Of a stretch of 64,000 bases of DNA, positions 54,371-63,339 are shown one piece after another; position 1 is the stretch's first letter; each line of letters begins with the position of its first letter. The notes beneath the pieces are model-generated. The model was not told the origin of the DNA, did not search any database, and was given only the letters and a program-made list of their open reading frames with translations. Origin of the DNA: Parasphingorhabdus cellanae (lineage in GTDB: Bacteria > Pseudomonadota > Alphaproteobacteria > Sphingomonadales > Sphingomonadaceae). The stretch spans positions 2,160,001 through 2,224,000 of the forward strand of contig NZ_CP071794.1 in NCBI RefSeq assembly GCF_017498565.1. Reading direction: 5' to 3'. The position numbers were made by a program, and so were the translations under genes.

Positions 54371-55303
54371 CTAGCCGGCAGGTGGCCGGTGGGCGCTGTC
54401 CGACCAGTCCTGTCGCGCGGCCCATTGTTCCAGCGTTTCAAACTCGACCTCGGGCAGGCGTTGCTGCATGAAATCAGTATTGACCCAGAATGGCTTGGTC
54501 TCTGCCTTATTATTATATTCGTAGAAGGCAGCAATGCCGGCCGACATGGTTTCGCGATTTTCTTCCGGCACATCGTCACCAAAAGCGCCTACTAACAGGT
54601 CGCCAAATTCTGTTGGCGTGCATGGATCATATTTAATCTCACGGCCAAAGACTTTGGACAATATTTCCGCGACCTGTGGCGGCTTGATGCGCTGCGGTCC
54701 ACCGATGTTTAGCCATGATCCTTCAAAGTCGGGGCGATCCATCGCGGCAACCATGCATTTGCCTACATCGTCCAGGCTGATCCAGTTTGCTTCCAGATGC
54801 GCTTCATGAGGATAGACATAGCGGCTTTCATCCACGATGAAGGGCCGGGCCCAATTGGTCAGCAGATTGTCCATGAACAGCACTGAGCCAAAGACAGTTG
54901 CAGGCACGCCCGAACGAAAAATCGAGTTCACGGCAATCGTATTATTGCCATAGGTAAATGGGTCACCCGGGCGCTCTGGAATCCAGCTTGACGTGTTCCA
55001 GATAAAGCGTTTGCCGCCCGCCTTTTCAACCGCAGCAGCGACGCGACCCGTTAAAGTGGCCCGGTCCTCGCGCGCTTGCAGGGGATGGGTGTAGAAGACG
55101 GCGTCCGAGCCTTCAAAGGCCGGAACCCAGGTTTCCTCGTCGTACAGATCAAAGATGCGCGCTTCATCGGCAATGTTGCTGCCACCCAGATCAGGGGTTT
55201 CGCTGCGCGATAGTGCTCGTACCCTATGGCCGGTTGCGCCCAATTGCCTGATTTGCGCCAATCCCTGACGCCCGGTTGCGCCGACCACTGATACCAATGC
55301 CAT
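54371..55303 (-). CDS. NmrA-like NAD(P)-binding protein
   Basis: A 310-residue Rossmann protein of the NmrA/atypical-SDR class: VSVVGATGRQGLAQIRQLGATGHRVRALSRS (dinucleotide loop GATGRQG, residues 8-14), WNTSSWIPERPGDPFTYGNN and WISLDDVGKCMVAAMDRP. The classical YxxxK catalytic pair is not clear, so it may be a redox sensor or a reductase. ATG 55303 has AAAGGAGG 8 nt upstream; an earlier ATG at 55360 is unlikely. It is the last gene of the marR-snoaL-sdr-nmrA group. Confidence 0.85.
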   Translation of the reverse strand: MALVSVVGATGRQGLAQIRQLGATGHRVRALSRSETPDLGGSNIADEARIFDLYDEETWVPAFEGSDAVFYTHPLQAREDRATLTGRVAAAVEKAGGKRFIWNTSSWIPERPGDPFTYGNNTIAVNSIFRSGVPATVFGSVLFMDNLLTNWARPFIVDESRYVYPHEAHLEANWISLDDVGKCMVAAMDRPDFEGSWLNIGGPQRIKPPQVAEILSKVFGREIKYDPCTPTEFGDLLVGAFGDDVPEENRETMSAGIAAFYEYNNKAETKPFWVNTDFMQQRLPEVEFETLEQWAARQDWSDSAHRPPAG

Positions 55304-55386
55304 CTCAAATCCTCCTTTATATCTGCAAAGGAAGGTAATCGCACAGGCACCGGCGCCCAACGCTCCATTTTATCAGGGCATTTTTG

Positions 55387-56160
55387 TTAGGATGCTTGCT
55401 CGTTCAGCATCCTCTGCCAGCGCTGCATACCGGTAATCCAACGCTCCGGATCACTGCCCTTTTGCTTGATATAATCAGCCACTTGCGGATGCGGCATGAT
55501 CAGGAAGCGTTCTTCTTCAATGGCATCAAGCGTGATCTGCGCCACCGCTTCTGCCGTCAACATACCGTCTTTCTCCACGGTCGATGTATCGATGCCTGCC
55601 GTCATCGCGGTTGCCACGCCTTGCGGACAAAGGACCGAGACTTTCAGCCCATCGTCGCCATGGGTGATCGCAAGCCACTCTGCGAAACTGACAGCCGCAT
55701 GTTTAGTCACGGAGTATGGCGCCGATCCAATTTGCGCGAGGAGGCCAGCCGCAGAAGCCGTGCTCAGTATATAACCGCCACCGCGCGCCAGCATTTTCGG
55801 AACCAAGATTCGGGCTGCGCGAATATGTGCAAGGACGTTGATGTCCCAGATTTTCTGCCAGCCATCATCCGCAACCTCTACGCCGCCTTCCATGATGATC
55901 CCGGCATTGGAAACGAACAGATCGATAGGGCCGATGTCACTTTCTACAGTCTCGATAAGCGATGCGATGTCCGCTTCTAATGACACATCCGTTTGTATCG
56001 CTGTTCCGCCAATATCGCCCGCAACAGATTGCGCACCGGCCAAGTCGCGATCAGCACAGACGACATGTTTCGCACCTGCGGCCGCAAAGCGACGCGCCAT
56101 AGCGGCACCAATTCCGCTCGCGCCACCGGTTATGACGATGATTTTGTCTTTGAGATTCAT
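55387..56160 (-). CDS. Short-chain dehydrogenase/reductase (SDR)
   Basis: A 257-residue classical SDR with TGGASGIG (residues 11-18), an Asp after beta 2 (CADRD) favouring NAD, NAG motif VSNAGI, catalytic Ser in STASAAG, YSVTK and CPQGVATAM (replacing the usual PG). It lies between the SnoaL-like and nmrA genes, with 83 bp on each side. The substrate is unknown, probably a secondary alcohol or ketone. Confidence 0.9.
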   Translation of the reverse strand: MNLKDKIIVITGGASGIGAAMARRFAAAGAKHVVCADRDLAGAQSVAGDIGGTAIQTDVSLEADIASLIETVESDIGPIDLFVSNAGIIMEGGVEVADDGWQKIWDINVLAHIRAARILVPKMLARGGGYILSTASAAGLLAQIGSAPYSVTKHAAVSFAEWLAITHGDDGLKVSVLCPQGVATAMTAGIDTSTVEKDGMLTAEAVAQITLDAIEEERFLIMPHPQVADYIKQKGSDPERWITGMQRWQRMLNEQAS

Positions 56161-56168
56161 AAATGGGA

Positions 56169-56196
56169 TGTCCTGTTCAAACTGTTTTGCAGGACA
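56169..56196. other. Hairpin between the snoaL-like and SDR genes
   Basis: TGTCCTG (56169-56175) pairs perfectly with CAGGACA (56190-56196) across a 14-nt loop, just upstream of the SDR start on the leftward transcript. There is no T-tract; it may modulate RNA stability or ribosome access. Confidence 0.35.
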
Positions 56197-56243
56197 TTAG
56201 GGGAAGGATCTGCCAATATACAAGCGGCGTCTGGTTTTTATGA

Positions 56244-56624
56244 TCAACCCTGTTCAAGCACTTGCCAGGCCGTCGCACTGTCATAGACAAAACGCTCTTT
56301 CATGATGCCGTCGGCTGACCAGATTTGATGGGAAATTTCATTAAGCCTACGCGTAACGCCATTCTTGTCCGTCGCGTCGAACGTCCACATGATCATGACA
56401 TGATCGCCGTCTACCAGCACGGTTTCTGGTGGATGGGTTTTCATTTCTTGTAGGCGATCCATTGCCCGCTTCTCATGCGCGATCAGGTTATCCCGACCCC
56501 GCCGCGGCGGTTCTCGGTTTTCCTGCATCGTCGCATCGACATGGTAAAAGTTTTTAATGGCATCGGCATGATCGCCATGCACGACGGCTTGAATAAATTG
56601 ATCTACTCTCTTGCGGCTTGGCAT
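56244..56624 (-). CDS. SnoaL-like / NTF2-fold protein
   Basis: A 126-residue NTF2-fold protein: MPSRKRVDQFIQAVVHGDHADAIKNFYHVDATMQENREPPRRGRDNLIAHEKRAMDRL, then VLVDGDHVMIMWTFDAT and RLNEISHQIWSADGIMKERFVYD. It resembles nuclear-transport-factor-2-like SnoaL proteins that act as small isomerases, dehydratases or binding subunits. ATG 56624 follows AGAGAGA; a longer start at 56669 would overlap marR. It is 25 bp downstream of marR. Confidence 0.82.
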   Translation of the reverse strand: MPSRKRVDQFIQAVVHGDHADAIKNFYHVDATMQENREPPRRGRDNLIAHEKRAMDRLQEMKTHPPETVLVDGDHVMIMWTFDATDKNGVTRRLNEISHQIWSADGIMKERFVYDSATAWQVLEQG

Positions 56625-56649
56625 GGATTCTCTCTTTCTATCGGTTTCT

Positions 56650-57078
56650 CTATTCATCCAGCGCGGCAAGAATGTTTTTCAGGCCTATCGCTAATCGTTC
56701 CGCATCTTGCGCATCGATATTTTTGTCGAGCACAGCGTTTATCTTGCCAAATGGCGCCTTAATATCGCTCAACGCGGCCAATCCTTTTTGCGTTATGGCA
56801 AGTTCCCAAGCCCTGCCATCTGACGGCGATCGTTTTCTGCTTATATAGTCTGCGGCCAATAGACGGCTCGCCATCGTCATGACGGCACTTTCTCTTTGCG
56901 ACAATTTGTCGGCCACAAAGCGTTGTGTAACCGGTCCGTCTTTCGCGATTATCGACAAGGCCGCTGCTTGCGCCGTTGTCAGGCCAGCCGAGACTTTCAA
57001 CGCGCCGTCTGCCCGTTTTTTTAAGCGATGCGCCACCAGTTGCAGCAAAAAATAGAGACGATGCTCTGACGCTGACAT
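56650..57078 (-). CDS. MarR-family transcriptional regulator
   Basis: A 142-residue winged-helix regulator: LYFLLQLVAHRLKKRADGALKVSAGLTTAQAAALSIIAKDGPVTQRFVADKLSQRESAVMTMASRLLAADYISRKRSPSDGRAWELAITQKG contains the HTH and the DxR-type wing (SPSDGRAWEL) of MarR proteins. It is divergent from the amidohydrolase gene, and two palindromes lie in the shared promoter region (57092-57107 and 57118-57131), so it probably controls both directions. Confidence 0.92.
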   Translation of the reverse strand: MSASEHRLYFLLQLVAHRLKKRADGALKVSAGLTTAQAAALSIIAKDGPVTQRFVADKLSQRESAVMTMASRLLAADYISRKRSPSDGRAWELAITQKGLAALSDIKAPFGKINAVLDKNIDAQDAERLAIGLKNILAALDE

Positions 57079-57091
57079 CCCTTTTCCTTCA

Positions 57092-57131
57092 ATATTGACT
57101 CCAATATAAGTTTATTACTACACATATGTAG
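57092..57131. promoter_or_regulatory. Two palindromes, candidate MarR operators
   Basis: ATATTG-ACTC-CAATAT at 57092-57107 (perfect 6-bp arms) and CTACA-CATA-TGTAG at 57118-57131 (perfect 5-bp arms). Both lie in the 76-bp gap between the divergent marR and amidohydrolase starts, a classic MarR autoregulatory layout. Confidence 0.5.
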
Positions 57132-57154
57132 TTTATTTGCAAGAGGAGATAAGA

Positions 57155-57967
57155 ATGGGCGCGATTGATGTCTGGTCACAAATGACTACCGAGCGCATGG
57201 CCAAAGCCCCTTGGCTAGAGACCTTGCTGCGGTGGACCGATCAGTCCGGGGATCCCTTAATACCCTCTACTGAATCCACTTTGCAGGCGATGGATGCGGC
57301 GGGCGTGGATATTTCCCTATTGTCAGCCTGGCATGGCCCACAGGGGTCTCTGATCAGCAATGAAGAAGTCAGTGATCAGGTTGACAGCGCACCAGACCGA
57401 TTCCGCGGCCTTGCAACGGTGGAACTAACCAACCCCATGCAAGCCGTCCGGGATATTCGGCAATGGGTCGATGGCAAAAAATTTGTCGGGGTACGAGTCG
57501 TTCCCTGGCTTTGGGATTTGCCGCCCAATGACCGCCGCTATTATCCCGTCTATGCCGCCTGCGTTGACCTAGACGTCCCGTTTTGCACACAGATCGGGCA
57601 CACGGGGCCGCTATTGCGATCGGAAACTGGTCGGCCCATTCCCTATCTGGAGGATGTTCTGCTCGATTTCCCTGAACTGGTTGTCGTGGCCGGCCATGTC
57701 GGCTTTCCGTGGATTGATGAACTGATTTCCCTGACCATCAAGTTTCCCAACTTTCATGTCGATACATCCGCTTATGCCGTTCATCGTCTTCCCACCGATT
57801 TTGTCAACTTTATGAAAGGCATGGGATCCCGGCGCGTTATGTTTGGAACAAACTGGCCGATGTTGTCGCCAACCCAATGCTTAAAGGAACTAAACCAGCT
57901 GGACCTGACGCCCGAACAACAAAACGCCTTTTTGTTCGGCAATGCCCGCCGGATTTTCAAACTTTAA
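57155..57967 (+). CDS. Amidohydrolase-family protein with an altered metal site
   Basis: A 270-residue TIM-barrel protein of the amidohydrolase_2 (ACMSD-like) group: GKKFVGVRVVPWLWDLPPNDRRYYPVYAACVDLDVPFCTQIGHTGP, VVVAGHVGFPWIDELI and RRVMFGTNWPMLSP are landmarks. The N-terminal metal motif normally reads IDxHxH, but here it is IDVWSQM, and the usual GTDxP is GTNWP. Two expected metal ligands are therefore missing or replaced. GAGGAGATAAG before ATG 57155 fixes the start. It is divergent from the MarR operon. Confidence 0.85.
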   Translation: MGAIDVWSQMTTERMAKAPWLETLLRWTDQSGDPLIPSTESTLQAMDAAGVDISLLSAWHGPQGSLISNEEVSDQVDSAPDRFRGLATVELTNPMQAVRDIRQWVDGKKFVGVRVVPWLWDLPPNDRRYYPVYAACVDLDVPFCTQIGHTGPLLRSETGRPIPYLEDVLLDFPELVVVAGHVGFPWIDELISLTIKFPNFHVDTSAYAVHRLPTDFVNFMKGMGSRRVMFGTNWPMLSPTQCLKELNQLDLTPEQQNAFLFGNARRIFKL

Positions 57968-57995
57968 GCGGCGGGACTGCCTTTGTCTTTGCCCA

Positions 57996-59042
57996 TCAGA
58001 GATTCAAGGCTTGGAGGATCGCGTCCCAGGAGAGAAATTTGAAATTCTGGGTGTTGTCGCCATTGTCCCCGTCTTGCGCAACGAAGATACCGCCGGAATA
58101 ATCGGGTCCGAAATCACCCAGCATCAATTCTATCCCGTCGGTGTCCGATACTGTATCAATAACACCATCTTCCACAATGAAGCGCGTGCGAAACTGTCCG
58201 GATGGCAGATCATAAATCGCAAAGCTGTTGTTGCCTTGACTTGACGCCAGCAAATATCCGCCACGCTCCCCGTCCGGAGCCAGCGCTAATCCCTCCACAT
58301 CCGCGACCAGTTCACCCTCTGCAAGAACAGCAAAGCGGAGGGGTTTAGGATCAGGCCGCCTCAGATCATAGGACCAGATTCCGACATTTTCCTCCCCGAC
58401 ATAGAGCATACCCGTCCGGTCATCGACAACGCAGCCTTCCGCCTGCGTTTCCACCTTGAAAGTCCGCTGCACTTCGATGGATGGCGCACCGTCCGAAAGC
58501 GTGACAGACATTTCAATAATGCTGCCCTCTTTGGTGATAATCATAGCGCGCAAATCGTCTGCGCCCAGCACCCCAAAACAAAATCCATAGGCCTCACCGA
58601 TTCCTATCACGGTGTTTGCCAAAGGCACTAGCGCGGCATTCTCGCTGTCCAATGTATAGAGCGCGAGCCGCGGCACTTCGCGGTCGCGCCGGTCACTGGC
58701 CCCAACCAATATGACATCGCCAGAAGCGGTCGATACCGTTCTGATATCAATATTATTCACCGCTTCCGCTGCAAGAAACGACTTTTGCCGGCCCTGCAAA
58801 TCATAAACATGGATGCCTGCCTTTTTATCTGTTCCGATGATCAGGCTTTGCGACGGATCGTCCGGGTTCCGCCAGATCGCCGGGTCGTCGGCCGCGTCAT
58901 CGCCTACCGTCCCGACACTTTCCGTTTCAGCGACAGCGGGTATGGCAACGATATCCGGCGTCGGAGCAGCATCTTCGCTGCACGCTGTTACCAAAGACAA
59001 TCCGGCTAATGGCAAGAGTGGCCATGCTGTTAAACCGCGCAT
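57996..59042 (-). CDS. Beta-propeller phytase lipoprotein
   Basis: A 348-residue exported protein with signal PLLPLAGLSLVTAC (lipobox VTAC) and a six-bladed propeller. Typical segments are GDDAADDPAIWRNPDDPSQSLIIGTDKKAGIHVYDLQGRQ, VNNIDIRTV, YVGEENVGIWSYDL and DTVSDTDGIEL with Asp-rich calcium-site loops. It would hydrolyse phytate to release phosphate at the cell surface or periplasm. Its ATG overlaps the stop of the TonB-dependent receptor gene (TGATG), so the pair is one operon. Confidence 0.92.
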   Translation of the reverse strand: MRGLTAWPLLPLAGLSLVTACSEDAAPTPDIVAIPAVAETESVGTVGDDAADDPAIWRNPDDPSQSLIIGTDKKAGIHVYDLQGRQKSFLAAEAVNNIDIRTVSTASGDVILVGASDRRDREVPRLALYTLDSENAALVPLANTVIGIGEAYGFCFGVLGADDLRAMIITKEGSIIEMSVTLSDGAPSIEVQRTFKVETQAEGCVVDDRTGMLYVGEENVGIWSYDLRRPDPKPLRFAVLAEGELVADVEGLALAPDGERGGYLLASSQGNNSFAIYDLPSGQFRTRFIVEDGVIDTVSDTDGIELMLGDFGPDYSGGIFVAQDGDNGDNTQNFKFLSWDAILQALNL

Positions 59043-61852
59043 CAGAAGTTCATCTTCGCGCCGAATTTGGCGGTCCAGCTATATTCTTCAAATTGCAGCA
59101 AACGGCGGCGATCATCGCGGTTCTGATAGGCAAAAAACGGCTCGTCATTGATATTCACCCATTCGAGGAAGAATTGCAGATTCTTGTTCACTCGATATTT
59201 GGCGCTGGCATCGAGCTGGAAATGGCTAGCCACTATCCGATCATCTTCGGCCGACGCGCCGATTTCATCAAGATACTTGTCACGATAAGTCCCCGCCAAA
59301 CGAAAGCTGAACGGTCCCTTTTCATATCCCAGTACCGCATTTAATGTGTGCTTGGAAGATGCGGGGAGAGGGATGTCCCGACCATCATCGAGCGTACCCT
59401 CAGCATCGGTATAAGTGTAATTCACCTGCACCAAAAAGCCGTCAAGCGGCGAAGGCAGGAAGGTCAGAGCCTGACTGAGACTCAACTCGACACCCTTGAT
59501 GGTCGCGCTGTCGCCATTGATCGGAATAACCGCTTCTTCAAACGTAATGCCATTAAATTCGCCGCCATCTTCGTCAAAGGAATCAACGATAAAATCTTTG
59601 ACGTCCTTATAGAAGAAATTGGCAGAGATCGCGCCATTATTGCTGAAATAATATTCTGCTGACGCATCGAAATTCCATGCGCGATAGGGGCGGAGATCGG
59701 GATTGCCAAAATTGCCTTCATTGTCATCACTAAGTTCAAACCGCGGTGCCAAGTCGGCAAGATTGGGCCGCACGAGACTGCGATAGGCAGCGGCGCGGAA
59801 CACCAGATTGCGCTGCGGTTCAAAACGGATGTTCAGACTTGGCAGCCAATTGTCATAGTCATTGGAAAACTGTACCGGCGTTATGGTTGGTCCCTCTTCA
59901 TCCACACGATTTCCGCTCAGATCGGTTTGGGTGTTTTCGTAACGGACGCCGCCAACCACTCGCAGTGTATCGCTATCCCACCGGCCGAGCAGATAACCAG
60001 CAAGTATGTCTTCATCAGCTACATAATCGCCTGCTGCAGAGTCAAAGATCGAATCTTCTGGCTGCAAAGTGAACAGGTCAAAATTTTCGAAGAAAAAATC
60101 ACTCGCGCCGCGCAGGCTAGGGAGCGGACTGATATCTGTGATGCGATAGGTCGGAAAACCGAGCACATTTCCAAGATTATACGTTCCGGTTTCATCCTCA
60201 TAAAATTCAACGTCGAGATTATAGGATTTTTCCCGCCAACGCCCTTTGAAACCGGCCTGGAAAGTGAAATCACCACTACCCATGGCAAATTGACGGCCAA
60301 TATCAAATTGTGCCGCATATTCTTCATCTTGTGCATCGGAACGTTTAGTAAATTCGATTTCATCCAGCCCATAGCCTGATGGATCCGTGGCAATATCCCC
60401 GCCGCTGCGATATTCAAAAAGCGGGATTTGATTGTTGCTATAGTCGAATAGCACATCAAGGCCCTCGCCTTGAAAACCTCTGATAAAAACTGTTGGGTCA
60501 ACCGAACCATCTTCCAGTTCGCTCGATTTCGCCCAGCTTGCAGAATATTCGATGGTCCATGGACCCGTATTGGTTTCCCCGCCCAAGGCGATGGAACGGA
60601 TTTTCTGTTCTTCCTGACGATCCTTGATATCACGCTCAATCTCAATTTCGCTTTCGTCCTCAGGGTTTTCCAGAGTTGGCATAAAATTGGGAATTGCGTC
60701 CCGCAAAATTACGCTGTTTCGATCTACGCCCACCACGTTAGCATCACCGAGCTTGAATATATTGCGCCGCCGGAATTCCTGATCATCAAACTGACTGTAT
60801 ATTCCGCGTGCATATAATGTCGTGTCATCGCTGGCCCGAAAATCGAGGGAGAGAGACGCACTGATCCGTTCCCGCTGCACATCATAATCGCGATATTGAA
60901 CCTCTTTGGCGTAACCGAAACCTTCATCGGTTGTGGTCCAGTCTTCCGCCTCAACATTATCGGTTTCAAACCGGCGATTATAGTAAGATAGTCCCCCGGC
61001 GATGCCCAAATTGTCGCTTAGACGCGTGGAAAAGTCGATACTCGCTTTGGGAGAGGCGACGTCGCGCAGATCATTATAGCTGCCTTCGACTTTAACCGAC
61101 AGAAGGTCTTTCTTACGGTCAAAAGCGCTGACTGTATTAATCTCAATAGATGCCCCAATCGTATCGCCATCCATGTCGGGAGTAAGTGACTTTTTCACCT
61201 CGATCGATTCAATCAGGTCACTCGAAATCACGTCGAGCGCGACGGATCGGATGTCGGATTCCGGCGAGGGCAATCGCACACCGTTAATCGAACTGCTGTT
61301 GAGATTCGGGTCGAGCCCGCGGACCGAAACAAAACGGCCCTCGCCCTGATCGTTTAGGACATTGAGGCCGGGCAAGCGGCGCAACGATTCCGCCACATTT
61401 TGATCTGGAAACTGACCGACGGAATCGCGCGTCAAAGCGCTGACCACACCATCTGCCGCACGCTGACGGGACAAGGCGCTGGCTTGATTAGCCGCCTGCC
61501 CGACAACAAGAATTTCATTCCGGCCCATAGCCTGCATGACCACATCAGTCCGGACGTTGCCGGTCTCTGGAACATCCACTTTGATGGTGACCATATCGGC
61601 CCCGATATAACGGGCTTCAATCGTATAGCTACCCGCCGGAACATCTGGGAAACGATAGGCGCCGCCACGTCCAGATCGGGTGACCCGGTCCAATTCGACA
61701 ATGCGCAGTTCGGCCGATTGCAAACCCTGGGTCGCACTGCCTTCGCTGACCGTTCCAATAATCGTGCCGGCCCATACAGATGTCGGCATGGCAACGCTAG
61801 CGAGCAAAGTGGAACAGATAGCAAGGCGGCGGATATTTTTTTGTACGGACAT
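59042..61852 (-). CDS. TonB-dependent outer-membrane receptor, phytase partner
   Basis: A 936-residue outer-membrane receptor. It has a signal peptide (LAICSTLLASVAMPTSVWA), a carboxypeptidase-regulatory-like domain (about 29-110, GTVSEGSATQGLQSAELRIVELDRVTRSGRGGAYRFPDVPAGSYTIEARYIG), a plug with ALSRQRAADGVVSALTRDSVGQFPDQNVAESLRRLPGLNV, and a barrel ending in the C-terminal aromatic GAKMNF. ATG 61852 has GAGGGAG upstream. It is cotranscribed with the phytase and is therefore likely to import phytate or an inositol-phosphate breakdown product. Confidence 0.92.
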   Translation of the reverse strand: MSVQKNIRRLAICSTLLASVAMPTSVWAGTIIGTVSEGSATQGLQSAELRIVELDRVTRSGRGGAYRFPDVPAGSYTIEARYIGADMVTIKVDVPETGNVRTDVVMQAMGRNEILVVGQAANQASALSRQRAADGVVSALTRDSVGQFPDQNVAESLRRLPGLNVLNDQGEGRFVSVRGLDPNLNSSSINGVRLPSPESDIRSVALDVISSDLIESIEVKKSLTPDMDGDTIGASIEINTVSAFDRKKDLLSVKVEGSYNDLRDVASPKASIDFSTRLSDNLGIAGGLSYYNRRFETDNVEAEDWTTTDEGFGYAKEVQYRDYDVQRERISASLSLDFRASDDTTLYARGIYSQFDDQEFRRRNIFKLGDANVVGVDRNSVILRDAIPNFMPTLENPEDESEIEIERDIKDRQEEQKIRSIALGGETNTGPWTIEYSASWAKSSELEDGSVDPTVFIRGFQGEGLDVLFDYSNNQIPLFEYRSGGDIATDPSGYGLDEIEFTKRSDAQDEEYAAQFDIGRQFAMGSGDFTFQAGFKGRWREKSYNLDVEFYEDETGTYNLGNVLGFPTYRITDISPLPSLRGASDFFFENFDLFTLQPEDSIFDSAAGDYVADEDILAGYLLGRWDSDTLRVVGGVRYENTQTDLSGNRVDEEGPTITPVQFSNDYDNWLPSLNIRFEPQRNLVFRAAAYRSLVRPNLADLAPRFELSDDNEGNFGNPDLRPYRAWNFDASAEYYFSNNGAISANFFYKDVKDFIVDSFDEDGGEFNGITFEEAVIPINGDSATIKGVELSLSQALTFLPSPLDGFLVQVNYTYTDAEGTLDDGRDIPLPASSKHTLNAVLGYEKGPFSFRLAGTYRDKYLDEIGASAEDDRIVASHFQLDASAKYRVNKNLQFFLEWVNINDEPFFAYQNRDDRRRLLQFEEYSWTAKFGAKMNF

Positions 61853-61915
61853 TTTAAAGCTCCCTCGATTTGAGGGTGCCCTAGGGACTGCTTGTTCCAA
61901 AAATATGCGTAGTTC

Positions 61916-61933
61916 GTGACGCTGCGATGACGA
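61916..61933 (-). promoter_or_regulatory. PHO-box-like element before the phytate operon
   Basis: Read leftward: TCGTCAT-CGCA-GCGTCAC, two half-sites with the 11-bp period of a PhoB box (consensus CTGTCAT-n4-CTGTCAC). TATTTT follows 10 bp later as a possible -10, matching the layout of PhoB-activated promoters. The site is about 64 bp before the receptor start. Confidence 0.45.
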
Positions 61934-61963
61934 TGTTATTGCAGTTTTATGGTATCACGGGTC

Positions 61964-62596
61964 TCAGCCAGCCGCGAAGCTATATTCTCCGCCTTTCTCA
62001 AGGCCACGTTGATAGGCTGGCCGGGCTTGCAGCCACTTAACAAATGTGGCCAGCTTCGGATGGGTTTCCGAACGGCCCTGAGCAATTGCCACCTCTGCGG
62101 GAAAGCTCAACATGAAGTCGGCGGCGCCCAGCTTGTCGCCCATAAAATGGCCAGACGACGAAAGTTCGCTTTCCATGAAGTCAAAATGACTGGTGAGCTG
62201 TTCGTTGATCCGCGGCATAAGCGGCGCACCGGCTTCTTCTAGCCGGCCCACGTAAAGGTTTAGCAAAATCGGTGTCATCGCTGAGCCCTCGGCAAAGTGC
62301 ATAAGTTCGAGATGGCGAATATAATCATCCGTCCCGCGCTCTGGCACAAATTGCTCGCCGCCGTGATGTGCGCAGATATGTTCAACGATGGCGCCAGATT
62401 CGATGATCATGCGCCCGTCATCCTCGATCATCGGTGACTTGCCGAGAGGATGCAGCGCGGTCAAGCTAGGCGGTGCCAAGTTGGTTTCCGCATGACGCTT
62501 ATGGTAGCGGATTTCATAAGGCCTGCCGATTTCTTCGAGCAACCATAATATCCGCTGGGACCGGCTATTGTTGAGATGGTGGACGATCAAGGTCAT
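61964..62596 (-). CDS. Glutathione S-transferase family protein
   Basis: A 210-residue GST: N-terminal VHHLNNSRSQRILWLLEEIGRPYEI with the Ser of the active-site loop (NSRS), then PLGKSPMIEDDGRMIIESGAIVEHI with the cis-Pro and ESGA glutathione motif. The C-terminal helical domain ends PAYQRGLEKGGEY. It resembles sphingomonad and yeast-like GST classes of unknown substrate. It is a single gene, 111 bp from the receptor gene. Confidence 0.9.
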   Translation of the reverse strand: MTLIVHHLNNSRSQRILWLLEEIGRPYEIRYHKRHAETNLAPPSLTALHPLGKSPMIEDDGRMIIESGAIVEHICAHHGGEQFVPERGTDDYIRHLELMHFAEGSAMTPILLNLYVGRLEEAGAPLMPRINEQLTSHFDFMESELSSSGHFMGDKLGAADFMLSFPAEVAIAQGRSETHPKLATFVKWLQARPAYQRGLEKGGEYSFAAG

Positions 62597-62734
62597 TTTG
62601 GGCTCTCCGGGAAATATAGGTTTATCATGTTTGAAACAGCGGCTACTTATCTCCCTGCATAATGCTAATACGATAATATCCTAGGATTTTATTCGTGATA
62701 GCGTTCCCGAAGGCTGCCGGAGAATGGGATCGAT

Positions 62735-63337
62735 ATGACCTCAGAAACACCTATCACAAAAACCTACATCACTGCTGATGCGTTATTGTCGGACAGCTTT
62801 CGGCTCGGCATGCAGATATTGAAGAGCGATTTCTCTCCGACCCATATTGTCGGCATATGGCGCGGCGGCGCACCGGTTGGAATTGCGGTCCAAGAAATAT
62901 TGGAATTTCACGGCGTCTCGACAGACCATATCGCGATTAGAACTTCCTCTTATTCCGGGATTGATAAACAGGAACGGTCCGTGCGGGTGTTCGCGCTTGG
63001 CTATCTAATTGATACGCTGAACCCGGAAGACAATCTGCTCATCGTCGATGATGTGTTTGACAGTGGCCGCAGCATTGAAGCATTCTTGAAAGAACTGAGC
63101 GAGCGATGCCGTCACAACATGCCGAAGGATGTGCGCGTTGCCACTGTCTACAGCAAACCGTCCCGCAACAAGACCGATTTGCACCCTGATTTCTTCATCC
63201 ATGAAACCGAGGATTGGCTGATCTTCCCGCATGAACTGGATGGACTGACCAAAGAAGAAATATGCGCAAATAAATCGGATGCTGCGATCATTTTTGACGA
63301 ACAAGAAATCCCCAACCCTGTCATGATAAAGAGCTAG
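62735..63337 (+). CDS. Purine phosphoribosyltransferase (hypoxanthine-type)
   Basis: A 200-residue type I phosphoribosyltransferase with the PRPP loop [13 protein letters not shown] (about residues 102-114), an upstream IWRGGAPVG segment (pyrophosphate loop) and TSSYSGID. It makes a nucleotide from a free purine base and PRPP. The next gene, 2 bp downstream, is an adenine/adenosine deaminase, so hypoxanthine is the likely base (to IMP). The C-terminal extension ([18 protein letters not shown]) is typical of xanthine/hypoxanthine-type enzymes. Confidence 0.87.
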   Translation: MTSETPITKTYITADALLSDSFRLGMQILKSDFSPTHIVGIWRGGAPVGIAVQEILEFHGVSTDHIAIRTSSYSGIDKQERSVRVFALGYLIDTLNPEDNLLIVDDVFDSGRSIEAFLKELSERCRHNMPKDVRVATVYSKPSRNKTDLHPDFFIHETEDWLIFPHELDGLTKEEICANKSDAAIIFDEQEIPNPVMIKS

Positions 63338-63339
63338 AT

